This document shows positions 41,478 to 51,400 of a DNA stretch of 64,000 nucleotides, in pieces. This DNA is from Asparagopsis taxiformis (taxonomy: Eukaryota > Rhodophyta > Florideophyceae > Bonnemaisoniales > Bonnemaisoniaceae). A model generated the notes under the pieces. It was not told the origin of the DNA. It saw nothing but the letters and a program-made list of their open reading frames with translations, and ran no database searches. Each line of letters opens with the position of its first letter. Positions within the stretch are counted from its first letter, which is position 1. The DNA lies in NCBI GenBank assembly GCA_030407315.1, contig JALQPE010002428.1:26718-90717 (forward strand). The letters run 5' to 3'. The position numbers and the translations under genes were made by a program.

Positions 41478-43351
41478 GGACGAGATGAGGGAACGAATAA
41501 CCCAGCCGTCCGCACGAGGCGGGCGGACATCGACGTACCGAGAAGCCGACGGGCATCCTCATCAGAGACGCGGTCGTCCAGGCTCACGAAGCGTGGCGCG
41601 CGTTCGGCCGGCGTGGCCACATTCGGACGAACGACCTGGGCAACGTTGCCCCCTTCCGTAGCCTCGCGTGGCACGACCTCTCGAGGATCCGGCGCACGCG
41701 GCGCTTCGTTTTGATGGCCACGACGGCCAGAACGTGTCCCTCGGGGGCGCTCGTTGCCCCCGAGGCCGCCGAAATAACCGGCACGATTGCCACGACGGCG
41801 TTCGGAACGGGAAGCGACCCGCGGCACGTAAGCCCCATCGCTACGAACGGAGACGAACTCCTGGTTATCGCCGCTTGCGTAATCGGGACGTATAACCCGA
41901 TACTCCGGCCCCAACGCAAGGGCGCCGCGAACCTCAGCCAACGCGCTGGTGACGGAGACAAACGTGTCGGAACCGTCAACCGGGATTGCACGAAGCATCT
42001 CGTAATCGGCCAGGAAGTCCAACGTGGACTCCGGCAGTAGGCACGCGCGCCCGAACACACGACGTTCCACGAATAGCGAGCACGCGAGCATCGCTGCGTG
42101 TTCGATGTCCACGGCCATAAGGAAACGTTCCTTCACGGGGGCAGGCGCGTCCTTCACGGCATCGGTGAAATAATGTACCACGCGTGGTAACAACGTGGAC
42201 GACCCACGGGGGTACGGAAACTCCTCTACTACTTCCGGCAACGGCGGGAAGTAGAGCTCGCTCGGGACGACCCACGGAGCTGACGCGTGCGACACACGAT
42301 AGTCGTCCGCGTTCACGTGGCGGAGAGCGAAGTGGTCATCGTACGACACGACGCTTTTGGAGATGACGCTCAACGAAAGAGCAGTCTTCCATTCGGCACG
42401 TTGCCTTTCGGAAAGTGTCCGCGGACATACGAATACGGACGCCACCGAGATGAACGGCGGTTCCTCGGGCGTCCCCTTCCATAAGTATGCGTCCATACGG
42501 TCGACGTAGATCGCGTCGTTGACGTCACGCAACCACGAGCGGTCGCAACGTATCGACGCCGGGATCTGGTAACGTTCCGATCCCGGCGGCCCGTTGGCGA
42601 AACGACGCCCGGCTGCTCGCCCCCACGTATCTTCGGCGGAACGCATATAGTCGACGACCGCGCGGGCGTCCAGACGATCTCTGGCCAACGTGGCGAGATC
42701 GTCATCCGTGATACCCACGCGGGGCAACGCAGCCCACGCGTGGGTCAGGACGCCTACGTTTAGCGCCGCACCGTCACGTGAGGCGGTGCCGACCGTCCCA
42801 ACGGGGTCACCACCCTCCGGCGAGGGGTCCTGGCGAGGAGAACGCGGCGAGCTATCACGACGAGGCACGCCCGTGCGGGCCGCCGCCACAGCACGACGCG
42901 AACGAGCGGCCGCTGCCATCGCGGCTACACCCGTCGACGGGGCCGCGGCATCCGGAATGACGGGTGACGAATTCCCCGAGTCGGACGCCGTTGCGTCATC
43001 ATCACGTGGGGCGACGGCCCTAGCAGCCTCGGCAGGCGTCACGGAAGCCACCAGGCGAGACGGAGCCATGGGGCGAGACGAAGAGGCGACGGCCTGGGGA
43101 GCAACGGCTTCACCCGCCCTCACGGATGGGGCGGGCGCGACGGACGCTTCCGTCGCTGGCGGCGCACCGGCCCCGACGAGGGAGGGAGCGCCCTGCGAAG
43201 GGGTTCTCGCTCCACCTCCAGCAGAGCCGGCGGGCCGCGGGGTGTTGGCATCGGTACTGCGAGTCGTAACCATCGTGGTTACGCTGTACACGATAATTAC
43301 GACGAGTGCAACGAGCACGACGACGAGAGCCACGCGGGCAAAACGGAACAA
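41432..43351 (-). CDS. Gypsy1 antisense accessory protein
   Basis: A 639-codon frame opposite to gag-pol, between pol and the 3' LTR. The N-terminus has a hydrophobic stretch (about residues 6-25, VALVVVLVALVVIIVYSV), a candidate membrane anchor, then 170 disordered Pro/Ala/Ser residues. The globular part (about 210-500) aligns with the Gypsy2 accessory protein around LPRVVHYFTDAVKD ... VDIEHAAMLACSLFVERRVFGR. I recognise no known domain. It does not look like an envelope protein: there is no signal peptide with a cysteine-rich ectodomain. Possible roles are a regulator or structural partner. Its start lies 520 bases from the LTR, whose antisense activity could drive it. Confidence 0.65.
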   Translation of the reverse strand: MFRFARVALVVVLVALVVIIVYSVTTMVTTRSTDANTPRPAGSAGGGARTPSQGAPSLVGAGAPPATEASVAPAPSVRAGEAVAPQAVASSSRPMAPSRLVASVTPAEAARAVAPRDDDATASDSGNSSPVIPDAAAPSTGVAAMAAAARSRRAVAAARTGVPRRDSSPRSPRQDPSPEGGDPVGTVGTASRDGAALNVGVLTHAWAALPRVGITDDDLATLARDRLDARAVVDYMRSAEDTWGRAAGRRFANGPPGSERYQIPASIRCDRSWLRDVNDAIYVDRMDAYLWKGTPEEPPFISVASVFVCPRTLSERQRAEWKTALSLSVISKSVVSYDDHFALRHVNADDYRVSHASAPWVVPSELYFPPLPEVVEEFPYPRGSSTLLPRVVHYFTDAVKDAPAPVKERFLMAVDIEHAAMLACSLFVERRVFGRACLLPESTLDFLADYEMLRAIPVDGSDTFVSVTSALAEVRGALALGPEYRVIRPDYASGDNQEFVSVRSDGAYVPRVASRSERRRGNRAGYFGGLGGNERPRGTRSGRRGHQNEAPRAPDPREVVPREATEGGNVAQVVRPNVATPAERAPRFVSLDDRVSDEDARRLLGTSMSARLVRTAGLFVPSSRPWLAQPKSSGPRRWT

Positions 43352-43853
43352 GAGAACGAAAGGAACGGAGGTAGTAGTACCCAGCGGGGGAAGAGGATAA
43401 GGGAGAACGAAGAAGGCAACGGCCTGGATGACGACGGTGAGAGGAAGGGTGAGCGACGATCGCTATCACGTTAAGCCGCCGCTTAAATATCCTTCGGACG
43501 ACCGTTGTCGACATGCCCGCTGGCAGATTCACGAAAAGGCCGCGGCCTGCGCTCGTATCGCGCTGAATTGACGCACACCCGCGTGGTGGAATTGGACACT
43601 GCATCCGTTGCAGCAAAACGCCTAAGCGAGGCATTGACGTACGACGCCAACGGGCGGGCCGCGATGATTACGAAAGAGCCGGAGCGCACGCGCGCGCTCC
43701 GGCGCCGTGGCGATCCGATCAGCCAACCGGGCCATGTACGTTTCAACGAGATTTTTCGGGACAACTGCCACGTCCGCAGTTGTACCCGAAAAGGCGCCAC
43801 GGCCCCGTGTCTCAGGCGCGTCCTGACGGGCCTCGCGTGGCCGGGACGTCCAC
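43352..43853. other. Region between accessory gene start and 3' LTR
   Basis: No supported gene; presumably the accessory gene promoter on the minus strand. It carries an imperfect inverted word near 43762-43790 (GGGACAACTGCCACG ... GCAGTTGTACCC). Confidence 0.5.
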
Positions 43854-43870
43854 GTGTGGGGGTGGGGCTG
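43854..43870 (+). promoter_or_regulatory. Polypurine tract of Gypsy1
   Basis: G-rich run GTGTGGGGGTGGGGCTG directly before the 3' LTR, in the place where plus-strand priming is expected. Confidence 0.7.
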
Positions 43871-44533
43871 TGTAGTATACGTGGCAATTCCGAAATTGCA
43901 AATATTTACGTTTTCCGCGGAATTCGAATTTCGCCGGATACGACCGGCGACAGCAATGAACGAACATTGCTGGCGCATGCGCGCGCGCAACCTGCACACG
44001 TGTGCAACGAACGTATTGGCAACGGCCAACGGACCAACGGGTCCCTACGTGTGACCCACAAGGTCCCTTCCCATTCGGGGACGTTACGAGCAGTGTTTAC
44101 ACTGTAAAGCGATGCCATCGTGGCCATATAGGTATTGGCATCGTGCCGGGAGGGAAAGGGGACAAGACAACGATCGAGCAACGGCTCTAGTCTACGACTG
44201 ACTTCTACGTTTACGTTTACGTTTGGCCTAACGAGGCTTCGTCTCCGTCGAGCTGCGTACTCCCTACCCATCGCCGCACGTAAGGCTGATTGCGTGTAGT
44301 GCCTCCGGGCTTGGTCGAGAGCGCCTCCGGTGACGTACCACCTCGTGTGCTAACGTAATCCTCGCGTGGATTGTTGCGTCGTGACGCTCGTGTCTACTCG
44401 CTAACCACTCTACCTTCTACCGTTCTAACAATACAGTCAAACACCAGCGGGTGGACTGCTCGTTTCGTTTCGTAAGGACAGCGTGTCCACTGGCTCGTAC
44501 CAGCTACTACGTCTAACGAACTATCGTTCCACA
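43871..44533 (+). repeat. Gypsy1 3' LTR
   Basis: 663 bp matching the 5' LTR from TGTAGTATACG to GTTCCACA. The differences are clustered near 44405-44440 and 44505-44530, and suggest either age or origin from another copy. Confidence 0.88.
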
Positions 44534-44577
44534 AACGGGAGGGAGAAGTTAGTGAGCCTTGGTTTTTCGACGCGGGG

Positions 44578-45786
44578 ATGCGCTCCGAGGCGCGTCGTGA
44601 ATTGCACTTGCGTCGCACGACCGGTTACTTCGTTACGCATCGCGACGTCGAATTTCGCGAGTTCCCAGAAGATCGCGTGAGTTCCTTCTTCCCGCGCTAC
44701 GACCCGCGCGACTGGCCTGACGCTCCCGAGTCGCTGTCCGTTCCCCTGCCGTGCGTCTTCCATTATGCACCATCTGTCCTTCTTGGTCTTGATGTTCCGA
44801 TCGAGACGCGTTCCTACTTCTGGGCCGTGGCGCTTAGCGAATGGGTCGTGATGGTGGCCTGCGCCTGGCTTCATGTCGCGTTCGTCGAGCGTCGTTTCGT
44901 TCGCTTGAGCGACCGGCTCATCGCCGGTATCGAGAGCGTTGGCGCTGCGGCGGTCGTTCGTGGCGGCACCTATTCAGTCGCGCACTTAGAAAGTCTCTTG
45001 TCGGAGCATCGCGCGTGTCCATGGGACGAGACGCCTGTCTTCGACGTGGCTCCCGGCGTGGACTTCAATGAAGGTGGCCAGTGGCTACCGTGGAGCGCGG
45101 AACGCGGCGTCGTGGATTGGGCGCATGGCGCGCTCGGAGTTCACAGGCATACGGAGATCCCTCACTTGCTATTGAAGTCGCCGCGCAACCCTTCACGTAG
45201 CGCGTTCGCGCATCTAGAAGCGGGCGACGTCGTTACCGTGGATGCTGTCTTGTCGGCGTTGTCTTCTAACGAGTTCAACTCGTGCAAGTTGCATGTGATG
45301 CGCGCAACGAACTCGCGGGAATATGCGCAGTACCTTGGGATGGCCGCGTTGTTGGCCGTTGAGCGCCGGCGATTCCGCGATGGGCGCTACTCGTTGTTCT
45401 CCGAAGCACCACGGGCTCCTATCGACGTTGCGCAGTTAGACGCGGCGTTGCGTGCGGAGTACGTAAAGGTGTACAACGAGTTACAAGAACTGAAGAAAGC
45501 CACTCAAGGCCAAGGCGCCGCCAACATGCCTGGCGAAGCGGGTGCAAGTGCGGCGACGGCTAGCGGCGCGGCATCGGGTTCGGCGGTTGTTGGCGAGAGT
45601 GCAGAAGCGCCCACGGCGGTGGCTGGTGACGACGCTGGTGCAGTCGCTGGTTCGTCGGCGGCAGACGGGCTACAAACTCAACTTTCTTCGGCCAAGCAGG
45701 GTCGAGATGAAGCGTTGTCGCGCGTGACGTCGGTCGCGCAAGCTCGCGACGAGGCTTTGGGGCGACGAGGCTTTGGGGCGACTTAG
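44578..45786 (+). CDS. Gypsy2 antisense accessory protein, N-terminal frame
   Basis: 402 codons, plus strand, opposite to Gypsy2 gag-pol. Residues 50-130 (LPCVFHYAPSVLLG ... ALSEWVVMVACAWLHVAFVERRFVR) align with the Gypsy1 accessory protein, so the gene is shared by two retrotransposon families. The N-terminal region present in Gypsy1 is missing because the element is cut at 44534; the listed ATG may not be native. From about residue 300 it becomes Ala/Gly-rich and then coiled coil. The frame ends at 45786 because of a 16-bp tandem duplication at 45747-45778. Confidence 0.65.
   Translation: MRSEARRELHLRRTTGYFVTHRDVEFREFPEDRVSSFFPRYDPRDWPDAPESLSVPLPCVFHYAPSVLLGLDVPIETRSYFWAVALSEWVVMVACAWLHVAFVERRFVRLSDRLIAGIESVGAAAVVRGGTYSVAHLESLLSEHRACPWDETPVFDVAPGVDFNEGGQWLPWSAERGVVDWAHGALGVHRHTEIPHLLLKSPRNPSRSAFAHLEAGDVVTVDAVLSALSSNEFNSCKLHVMRATNSREYAQYLGMAALLAVERRRFRDGRYSLFSEAPRAPIDVAQLDAALRAEYVKVYNELQELKKATQGQGAANMPGEAGASAATASGAASGSAVVGESAEAPTAVAGDDAGAVAGSSAADGLQTQLSSAKQGRDEALSRVTSVAQARDEALGRRGFGAT
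45747..45778 (+). repeat. 16-bp tandem duplication that breaks the accessory frame
   Basis: CGACGAGGCTTTGGGG occurs twice in a row (45747-45762, 45763-45778). Sixteen bases shift the frame by +1. With one unit the upstream and downstream coiled-coil frames are continuous. Confidence 0.93.
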
Positions 45787-46627
45787 CGCGGCCACCAGAG
45801 CGCTCGACGAGGCAATCAAGGCGCGCGATGATGCGTCTGAGGCACGTGACGAAGCCGTGTCGGTCCTGCGCGAGACTCGGAAGACGTTGGCGGAGTCGGA
45901 GGAGCGCGAAGCCGCGCTAAAGCGCAAGGTCGAAGACGACGCTGCGCGTATTGAGCGTATGCACGAAGACATCGGGAAGTTGCAAGGTCGTGCAGCGGCG
46001 TACAGGAAGGAGGCTGAGGGTGATCGGGCGGTGCTAGCGAATCTTCGAACTCGCTGTGACGCTGCGGTGACGGCGCAACAGACGGCGCAGAGTGCGCTCG
46101 TCGAAGTCGAAGCCAACTTGGAAGCAGAAAGGGGGCGGTCGTCGGCTCGTATCGCTGCGGTGCGCGACGAATATCGCGCGCGAGAAAGGGATACCGTGCT
46201 CAAGGTTCAAGACACTATCGAACGCGCGCACCGGTTGGGTTCGGCATTGAACGATGTCGTTGGCTTCCTGCAGCGGTCCCCGACTGGGTCCGTGGGCGAG
46301 AAAGAGTCAGCTGGCGAAACGCAGTCCGTGAGCGAGTTGCGCGCAGAAGCGGTACGTGGCGTTGCGGGGAGCGTTGGCTCAGGACGCGGCGGTGCACGGC
46401 CCATGACGCGTTCGCGCGCGGCCGCGGCTTCGACGGGTCGCACAAGTATTCCTCCCCTTCGGATTGGCGTACATGATGGGCGCGTCGTTCGGGTGTTGAA
46501 TCCCGAACGGCGACGCGGTCACCAGGCAGATACGGCTTCGAGCCGCGCTCGTTCGCGCAATACGGCGGGTAGTTCGTCAAGCCGTCACACGCGTCGAGAC
46601 GATGACACGCGCGCACCTCCGTCCTGA
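45773..46627 (+). CDS. Gypsy2 antisense accessory protein, C-terminal coiled-coil frame
   Basis: 284 codons continuing the accessory protein after the 16-bp duplication. Residues 5-130 show strong heptad character (LDEAIKARDDASEARDEAVS, LAESEEREAALKRKVEDDAA). The tail is Arg/Ser-rich. The ATG at 45773 lies inside the duplicated segment and is unlikely to be a natural start. The whole protein would be a globular domain followed by a long coiled coil. Confidence 0.6.
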   Translation: MGRLSAATRALDEAIKARDDASEARDEAVSVLRETRKTLAESEEREAALKRKVEDDAARIERMHEDIGKLQGRAAAYRKEAEGDRAVLANLRTRCDAAVTAQQTAQSALVEVEANLEAERGRSSARIAAVRDEYRARERDTVLKVQDTIERAHRLGSALNDVVGFLQRSPTGSVGEKESAGETQSVSELRAEAVRGVAGSVGSGRGGARPMTRSRAAAASTGRTSIPPLRIGVHDGRVVRVLNPERRRGHQADTASSRARSRNTAGSSSSRHTRRDDDTRAPPS

Positions 46628-47382
46628 TTCTTGCTCCGTTCAGTTAGCACGCATTACATTCTCCTTGCAATAAACTCGTCTTGTTGGTATCCACGTGTCG
46701 CCCTTCCCGCCTCTTGGTTCCTCCACTTGGTACACGCGCTGTAGTGTGACGCTGGGGGCCGGCCGGCACTCGGCGTGCCAGATCATGAGGCACGTAAGCG
46801 TCGGTGTGCCTTCGGTAAGGACGCGCGTGTCGTGGCTCAGAGCCGTATGTGCCCGTTGTCCACGTCGCCGTTCGGGGGACAACCGGACGAAGTCGGCCAT
46901 CAACACGTGCCGATATTTCCAGCATGCGTTGGGTTGCGTGTGTTGTGGAACTTGAGAGGGGGGTGAACGGGGTGAGTTGGGGCGGCCGGTACGCCGGAGC
47001 GCGATCGTCGTAATGCGTTCGCTTCGTCGGTTCGTCGCGCGTGGTTCTCGCCGCCGCGGGTTAATTCCATCGCGCGTTCGCTCGCGGTCGCGTCATCGGT
47101 TCGTTGCTACGCGCCTTCGTTTTTCGCCTTCGCGTCGCCTCGCTTGCTACCTACGTTCGTGTCTCACTATCGCATCCGCTGTTCCATGGCTAGAGCGGGG
47201 CGAAAGGGCCTTATTCGCGGGCTCCCGTGTGGGTCGCCTCTTTCTTTTTGTAGACTAGGCCTCATTCTCCGCGCTTTCGCTGAGGGGGAGATGCGCGCGT
47301 GAATGCCACTATATTCTCGGTGGAGACCGGCGTACGTCCAGGTGACTGCGTCTTTCCACCGAGTTCGAGATGCTCGAGCATC

Positions 47383-47430
47383 GACAACACGCGCAGCCTC
47401 CAGCGATCGCTGGAGGCTGCGCGTGTTGTC
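47383..47430. repeat. 48-bp perfect palindrome
   Basis: Arms of 24 bases with no spacer, beginning GACAACACGCGCAGCCTCC and centred on GCGATCGC. It could extrude as a cruciform or form an RNA hairpin near the converging 3' ends. Confidence 0.95.
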
Positions 47431-47949
47431 GTCCAATCAAATGACGGCAGCGAGGGACTGCTTGTCACGGCGTGGGGGGTCAGTGTGGCGGCGGCGCAAT
47501 CCAGGTGCCCCTTCGCCAACAATTTTCTCGTGGGACAATTTTTGCGGGACGGTCAAATTGCTATTCCGCCGGGCCAGACTGCGCACCCAATTTCGGAGCC
47601 GCTCCCCTATTTTCGCGCGAAACCCATCGTTGGTTCCAGCCCATCGCACATCTCCTAGAGTCAGTCAGGGAGTTAGTCGGTGCCGGGCTTACACGCATTT
47701 TCCAGGTTGTGCGCCGACATACGTGAGCGGGACTCTCAGTACGTGACATGGCGCGACCTCTGCGTGGCGGTAGGCGGTTATTGAGGGTTGCATAGCGTGG
47801 GCGACGAGTAGCTGCAGGGCGAACGAAGAGCGGTCGAAGCGCGGGCGAGGAGTGATACGTGGTGTCTCCTGGCAGTCTTGGCGCGACTTGCGCAGCGGTT
47901 CCCGAACCTCGCACAGGTGGTCAGCGGGCGGCGCCTAGGGCGTAAGCGA

Positions 47950-47966
47950 GTGGGTTCGATTCCCAC
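47950..47966 (+). other. tRNA T-arm-like sequence
   Basis: GTGGGTTCGATTCCCAC has a perfect 5-bp T-stem and a TTCGATT loop. I could not fold a full cloverleaf upstream, so this is at most a tRNA-derived fragment. Confidence 0.3.
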
Positions 47967-48480
47967 GCATCGACGGCGTTCTGCGCGACGCGTGTTAGCA
48001 CCAGCAATACAAAACGTTCGTTTGTAGGCTTCGCACAAGCGTTCAACTTCCCAGTTAGTCTAGCCCAGTGTGGATTGCCTCCGTGCGGATAGCTGACGCG
48101 AGTAGTAACGCGACGCGCAAGCGACGAATCATGTGCGGCCTGTCGGACGAGTGCGTCAGCGGCTCGCGAGCGGCGTCGCTCCATTGCGTGCGGCGACCGT
48201 TCCAAGTCATTCAGCGATAGAACGTCAGTTGCGCAGGGCGCGGTGAAACTTCGTCTGACGTCGCGACTGACGTTTTCGTGCGGTGTCACGTTATCGACTG
48301 AACCGGTTCGAGAGTACTGGGCGCTGCGGGCACACGAAATAGACGGCAAGGATGATATGTCGGCGCGCTTTTTCGCATACGCGTCGGAGCGAGCCTCATG
48401 GTCCTGGCCCGTTTTCTCCATGAGATCTGCAGGCGTCCTCCTTGGTTCGTATGCCGCTCTTGGCTTGGCGGTTCTGCACG

Positions 48481-51400
48481 TTAGTTGCGTGGCGGGCGAT
48501 GGCGCGTCCTCTTGTCCGCTAACCGCGAACTGGAGCGACTGGGTGGCGTCCGGCGCGGTTTGGTGACGCTTGTCGCTTCCGGCGTGCGTTTCTTCGGCGG
48601 GGTTCCCCGGCGGTCGCGTGACGTAGCGCGGTCGGGCTCGGTGTCGCTCGAAGCGGTTCGCTTTAGGTCCTTGCGAAAACGTGCGACAATAGGTGCGGGT
48701 AGTGAGCCCACGGGTTCCCTGGTATCATCGCGCGGCGAATATCCTTTCCAGCGCACTCGGAAAACGGCTTCCCCAGCATCGTCAATGCCTTCGGCCATGA
48801 GTTTGTCAATCATAAATTCGCGCGTTCCGTACCCAGACTCTGGACTAACTTTGCGCGAAGCTTCGAGGTCGCGTTCGCTGCGTTGCGTAGCGTCGTTAGC
48901 GGCTTCCGTTGCGGTAGCATCTTCCTCGTCGTCTAGCGGGGAAGGCGCGGGCGTCGCAATACGCGGTGCGACACGGATGCGGTCGGAACTAACGAGCTCG
49001 GGCACGCCATCTATTACGATTTCGTAGGTATGGCCGCGACAGCCCATTACAGGGAAAGGGCCGGAGACGGGGTAGTCCAATTTCGACGCACGCGCTCCTT
49101 CGTCTCGCTGCGCTTGAGTCGTCGCTCCCGCGCGGGTATCCAAGTAGACTTGGTCACCCACCTTGATTTCCTTGTTCACTGCGCGTACGCCGCGGTCGAA
49201 ATCCCGTTTATACCGCGCTTGCGCCTTCTTCAGCGCGTTTGCTGCGCGCGCGTAGGCGTCCGATAATCGCGCTAGAAATTCCATGCGGAGAAACGGCGTG
49301 CTGCGAATCGTGTCCACTTGTTCCGTTCCCAGCGATACGGGGTAGCGTGTGAGCGTAAGTTCGAACGGCGACGTATTCGTCGAGCGGTGTATCGCGCGGT
49401 TGTAAGCGTACGCTAGCGCGTCTAAGTGCTCGTCCCAATCTCTGCGCTCTTCATCTACATAATGGCGCAGCGTCGCGACGATGGTGCGGTTCATGCGCTC
49501 GATTTGTCCGTTCGATTGCGGATGGTACGTCGTTGTGAATATGTTTCGCGTACCCATCAGCGCGCAAGTCTCCTGAAACAGCTTCGAGCGGAATTGCGGC
49601 CCATTGTCCGAAAGTAGCGTGCGCGGCGGTCCATAGACGAACACCCAATCTCGGCAAAATGCCTTCGCAACGGCGAGCGCGGATACGCGTCCGAGCGCGA
49701 TGAGTCGGCAGAGTTTGCTATAGCGGTCTGCGATTACAAGTACGAAGCGGCGTTGGCGCGGAGTCTCGGGCAGCGGCCCAAGGATATCGATAGCGACGTC
49801 TTTGAGCGGGCGCGTCGCGGGGAATAGCTTCAGGGCGTTCGTGTGGCGATATTGCGTAACGCGGTTACGTGCGCACGCGTCGCACTGTCTCACGGTGGTG
49901 TAGACGTCCACGCTCATCATCGGCCAGTAGTACACGCGTCGGATTGCGTCATACATGCGTCGCGCGCCCGGATGTCCTGCAGTTACCGCGTAATGATTAG
50001 CTCGCAAAATGCGCCCCTTAATCGCTTCGGGCACGACTATCTGCGTGGCGTCGTCGAGCGGCGCGGTCCTCATAAGTATCCCATCGGGGGACAGGTGAAA
50101 GCGCGACTGCGGCGCGGTTTCGACATCGCGCTTCGCGTTTTGGCAGAATTCGTCCGTCGCTTGCTCGCGAATCCACTCGTCAGTGGACACGGGCGGTTCG
50201 ATGCACGACCGAGTTGCCAGTAGGCAGTCCAAACTCGGGTAGTATTCTGCGTAGTCGCATAGTAGCGCGGTATCGGTTCGCGCATAAGCGTCCGCGTGCG
50301 GTTCAACGATATTCGCGGCGTCGAAGCAGGGTATCTCGTCCGGTATTTCCGTCTCGTCGCCGCTTCGCGTGGCCATTCGCGAGAGCGCGTCGGCGATGAC
50401 ATGGCGTTTACCCTTTTTATATTCGACATCGAACTCGAACTCGGCGAGTCGCAATCGCCAGCGCGCCAGCCGTCCTTCTGCAGAGGTCATGTTTAGAATC
50501 CAGCGCAGCGAATTGTGGTCCGTGCGAACCGTGAACTTCCGTCCTTCTAGATACGCACGTAGTAGTAACACTGCCCATACCACCGCGAGGCATTCGCGTT
50601 CCGTCGTCGAATAGTTTCGCTCCGCGTCGTTAAGCGTGCGCGACCAGTATCCGACTGGATGTAACGTGTCTTCGTCCGCGTCTAGCTGTAATAATGCGCA
50701 TCCGATTTGTCCTTGCGACGCGTCGGTATCGAGCACGTATGGGTTTCCCTTACGCGGCAGGCGAAGAATAGGCGGAGATAGCATCGCTCGTCGCAATGAT
50801 TCGAACGCGCGCGTTTGCTCTGGCGTCGGCGCGGGTAGGTTATCTCCTTGGTCCTTTTTCAACAGCTGCGTGAGCGGCGCGGCTATGAACGCGAATTTCT
50901 CGACGAATCGGCGGTATACGTTGCATGTTCCCAGAAAGCTGCGCAGCTGCGTTTTCGTCGTCGGATACGTCGCATCGCGCAGCGCGTCGCATTTCGTCGT
51001 CGGCACGGATAGCTTTCCAGGCGAAATAGTATGTCCCAGGTAGTCTACCGAGCGCTTGAAGAACTCAGTCTTCGCGAATTTAAGCGAAACGCCAGCGCGT
51101 CCGAGGATTCCCAGTATCTCGTCGACGTGATGCACATGCGCGTTTACGTCGGCGGAGAAGATGATTACGTCATCCAGGTAGACTAGGCAGTGCTGCCATT
51201 TCACGTTCGCGAGCAAGATATCGAGCGCGCGCTGAAACGTCGCGGGCGCGTTCGACAGTCCGAAGGGCATGCGGCGGAAGCGATACGTACCAACATGCGA
51301 CGTAAACGTAGTCTTGTCGCGGTCGGCGTGCGCTACTGGGATCTGCCAGTATCCCGAGTTGCAGTCCAGCGTAGTGAAAACCGTTGCGTTACCGAGCGAA

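Larger units (their letters stand above)
18624..44533 (+). mobile_element. Gypsy1, chromodomain Ty3/gypsy retrotransposon, split by element B2
   Basis: Two matching LTRs (18624-19288 and 43871-44533) enclose gag, pro, pol and an antisense accessory gene. The gag gene is split by the 12.4-kb element B2 (20514-32892). Without B2 the element is about 13.5 kb. There is no matching target duplication: the left flank is CACTA subterminal sequence ending in gcaaat, the right flank starts aacggg inside the Gypsy2 accessory gene. This fits recombination between two Gypsy1 copies in different places. Confidence 0.9.
46628..48480. other. Non-coding region between accessory gene and pol ends (Gypsy2)
   Basis: Corresponds in position to 38757-41045 of Gypsy1: the convergent 3' ends of the accessory and pol genes meet here. 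It holds a 48-bp perfect palindrome (47383-47430) and a tRNA T-arm-like word (47950-47966). No supported gene. Confidence 0.6.

Noticed and set aside
41432..43351. Envelope gene of Gypsy1
   Set aside because: It is antisense to gag-pol, lacks a cysteine-rich ectodomain and fusion-peptide layout, and its homologue in Gypsy2 is a coiled-coil protein.
47880..47980. Complete tRNA gene
   Set aside because: Only the T-arm is convincing; no acceptor or anticodon stem could be fitted upstream.
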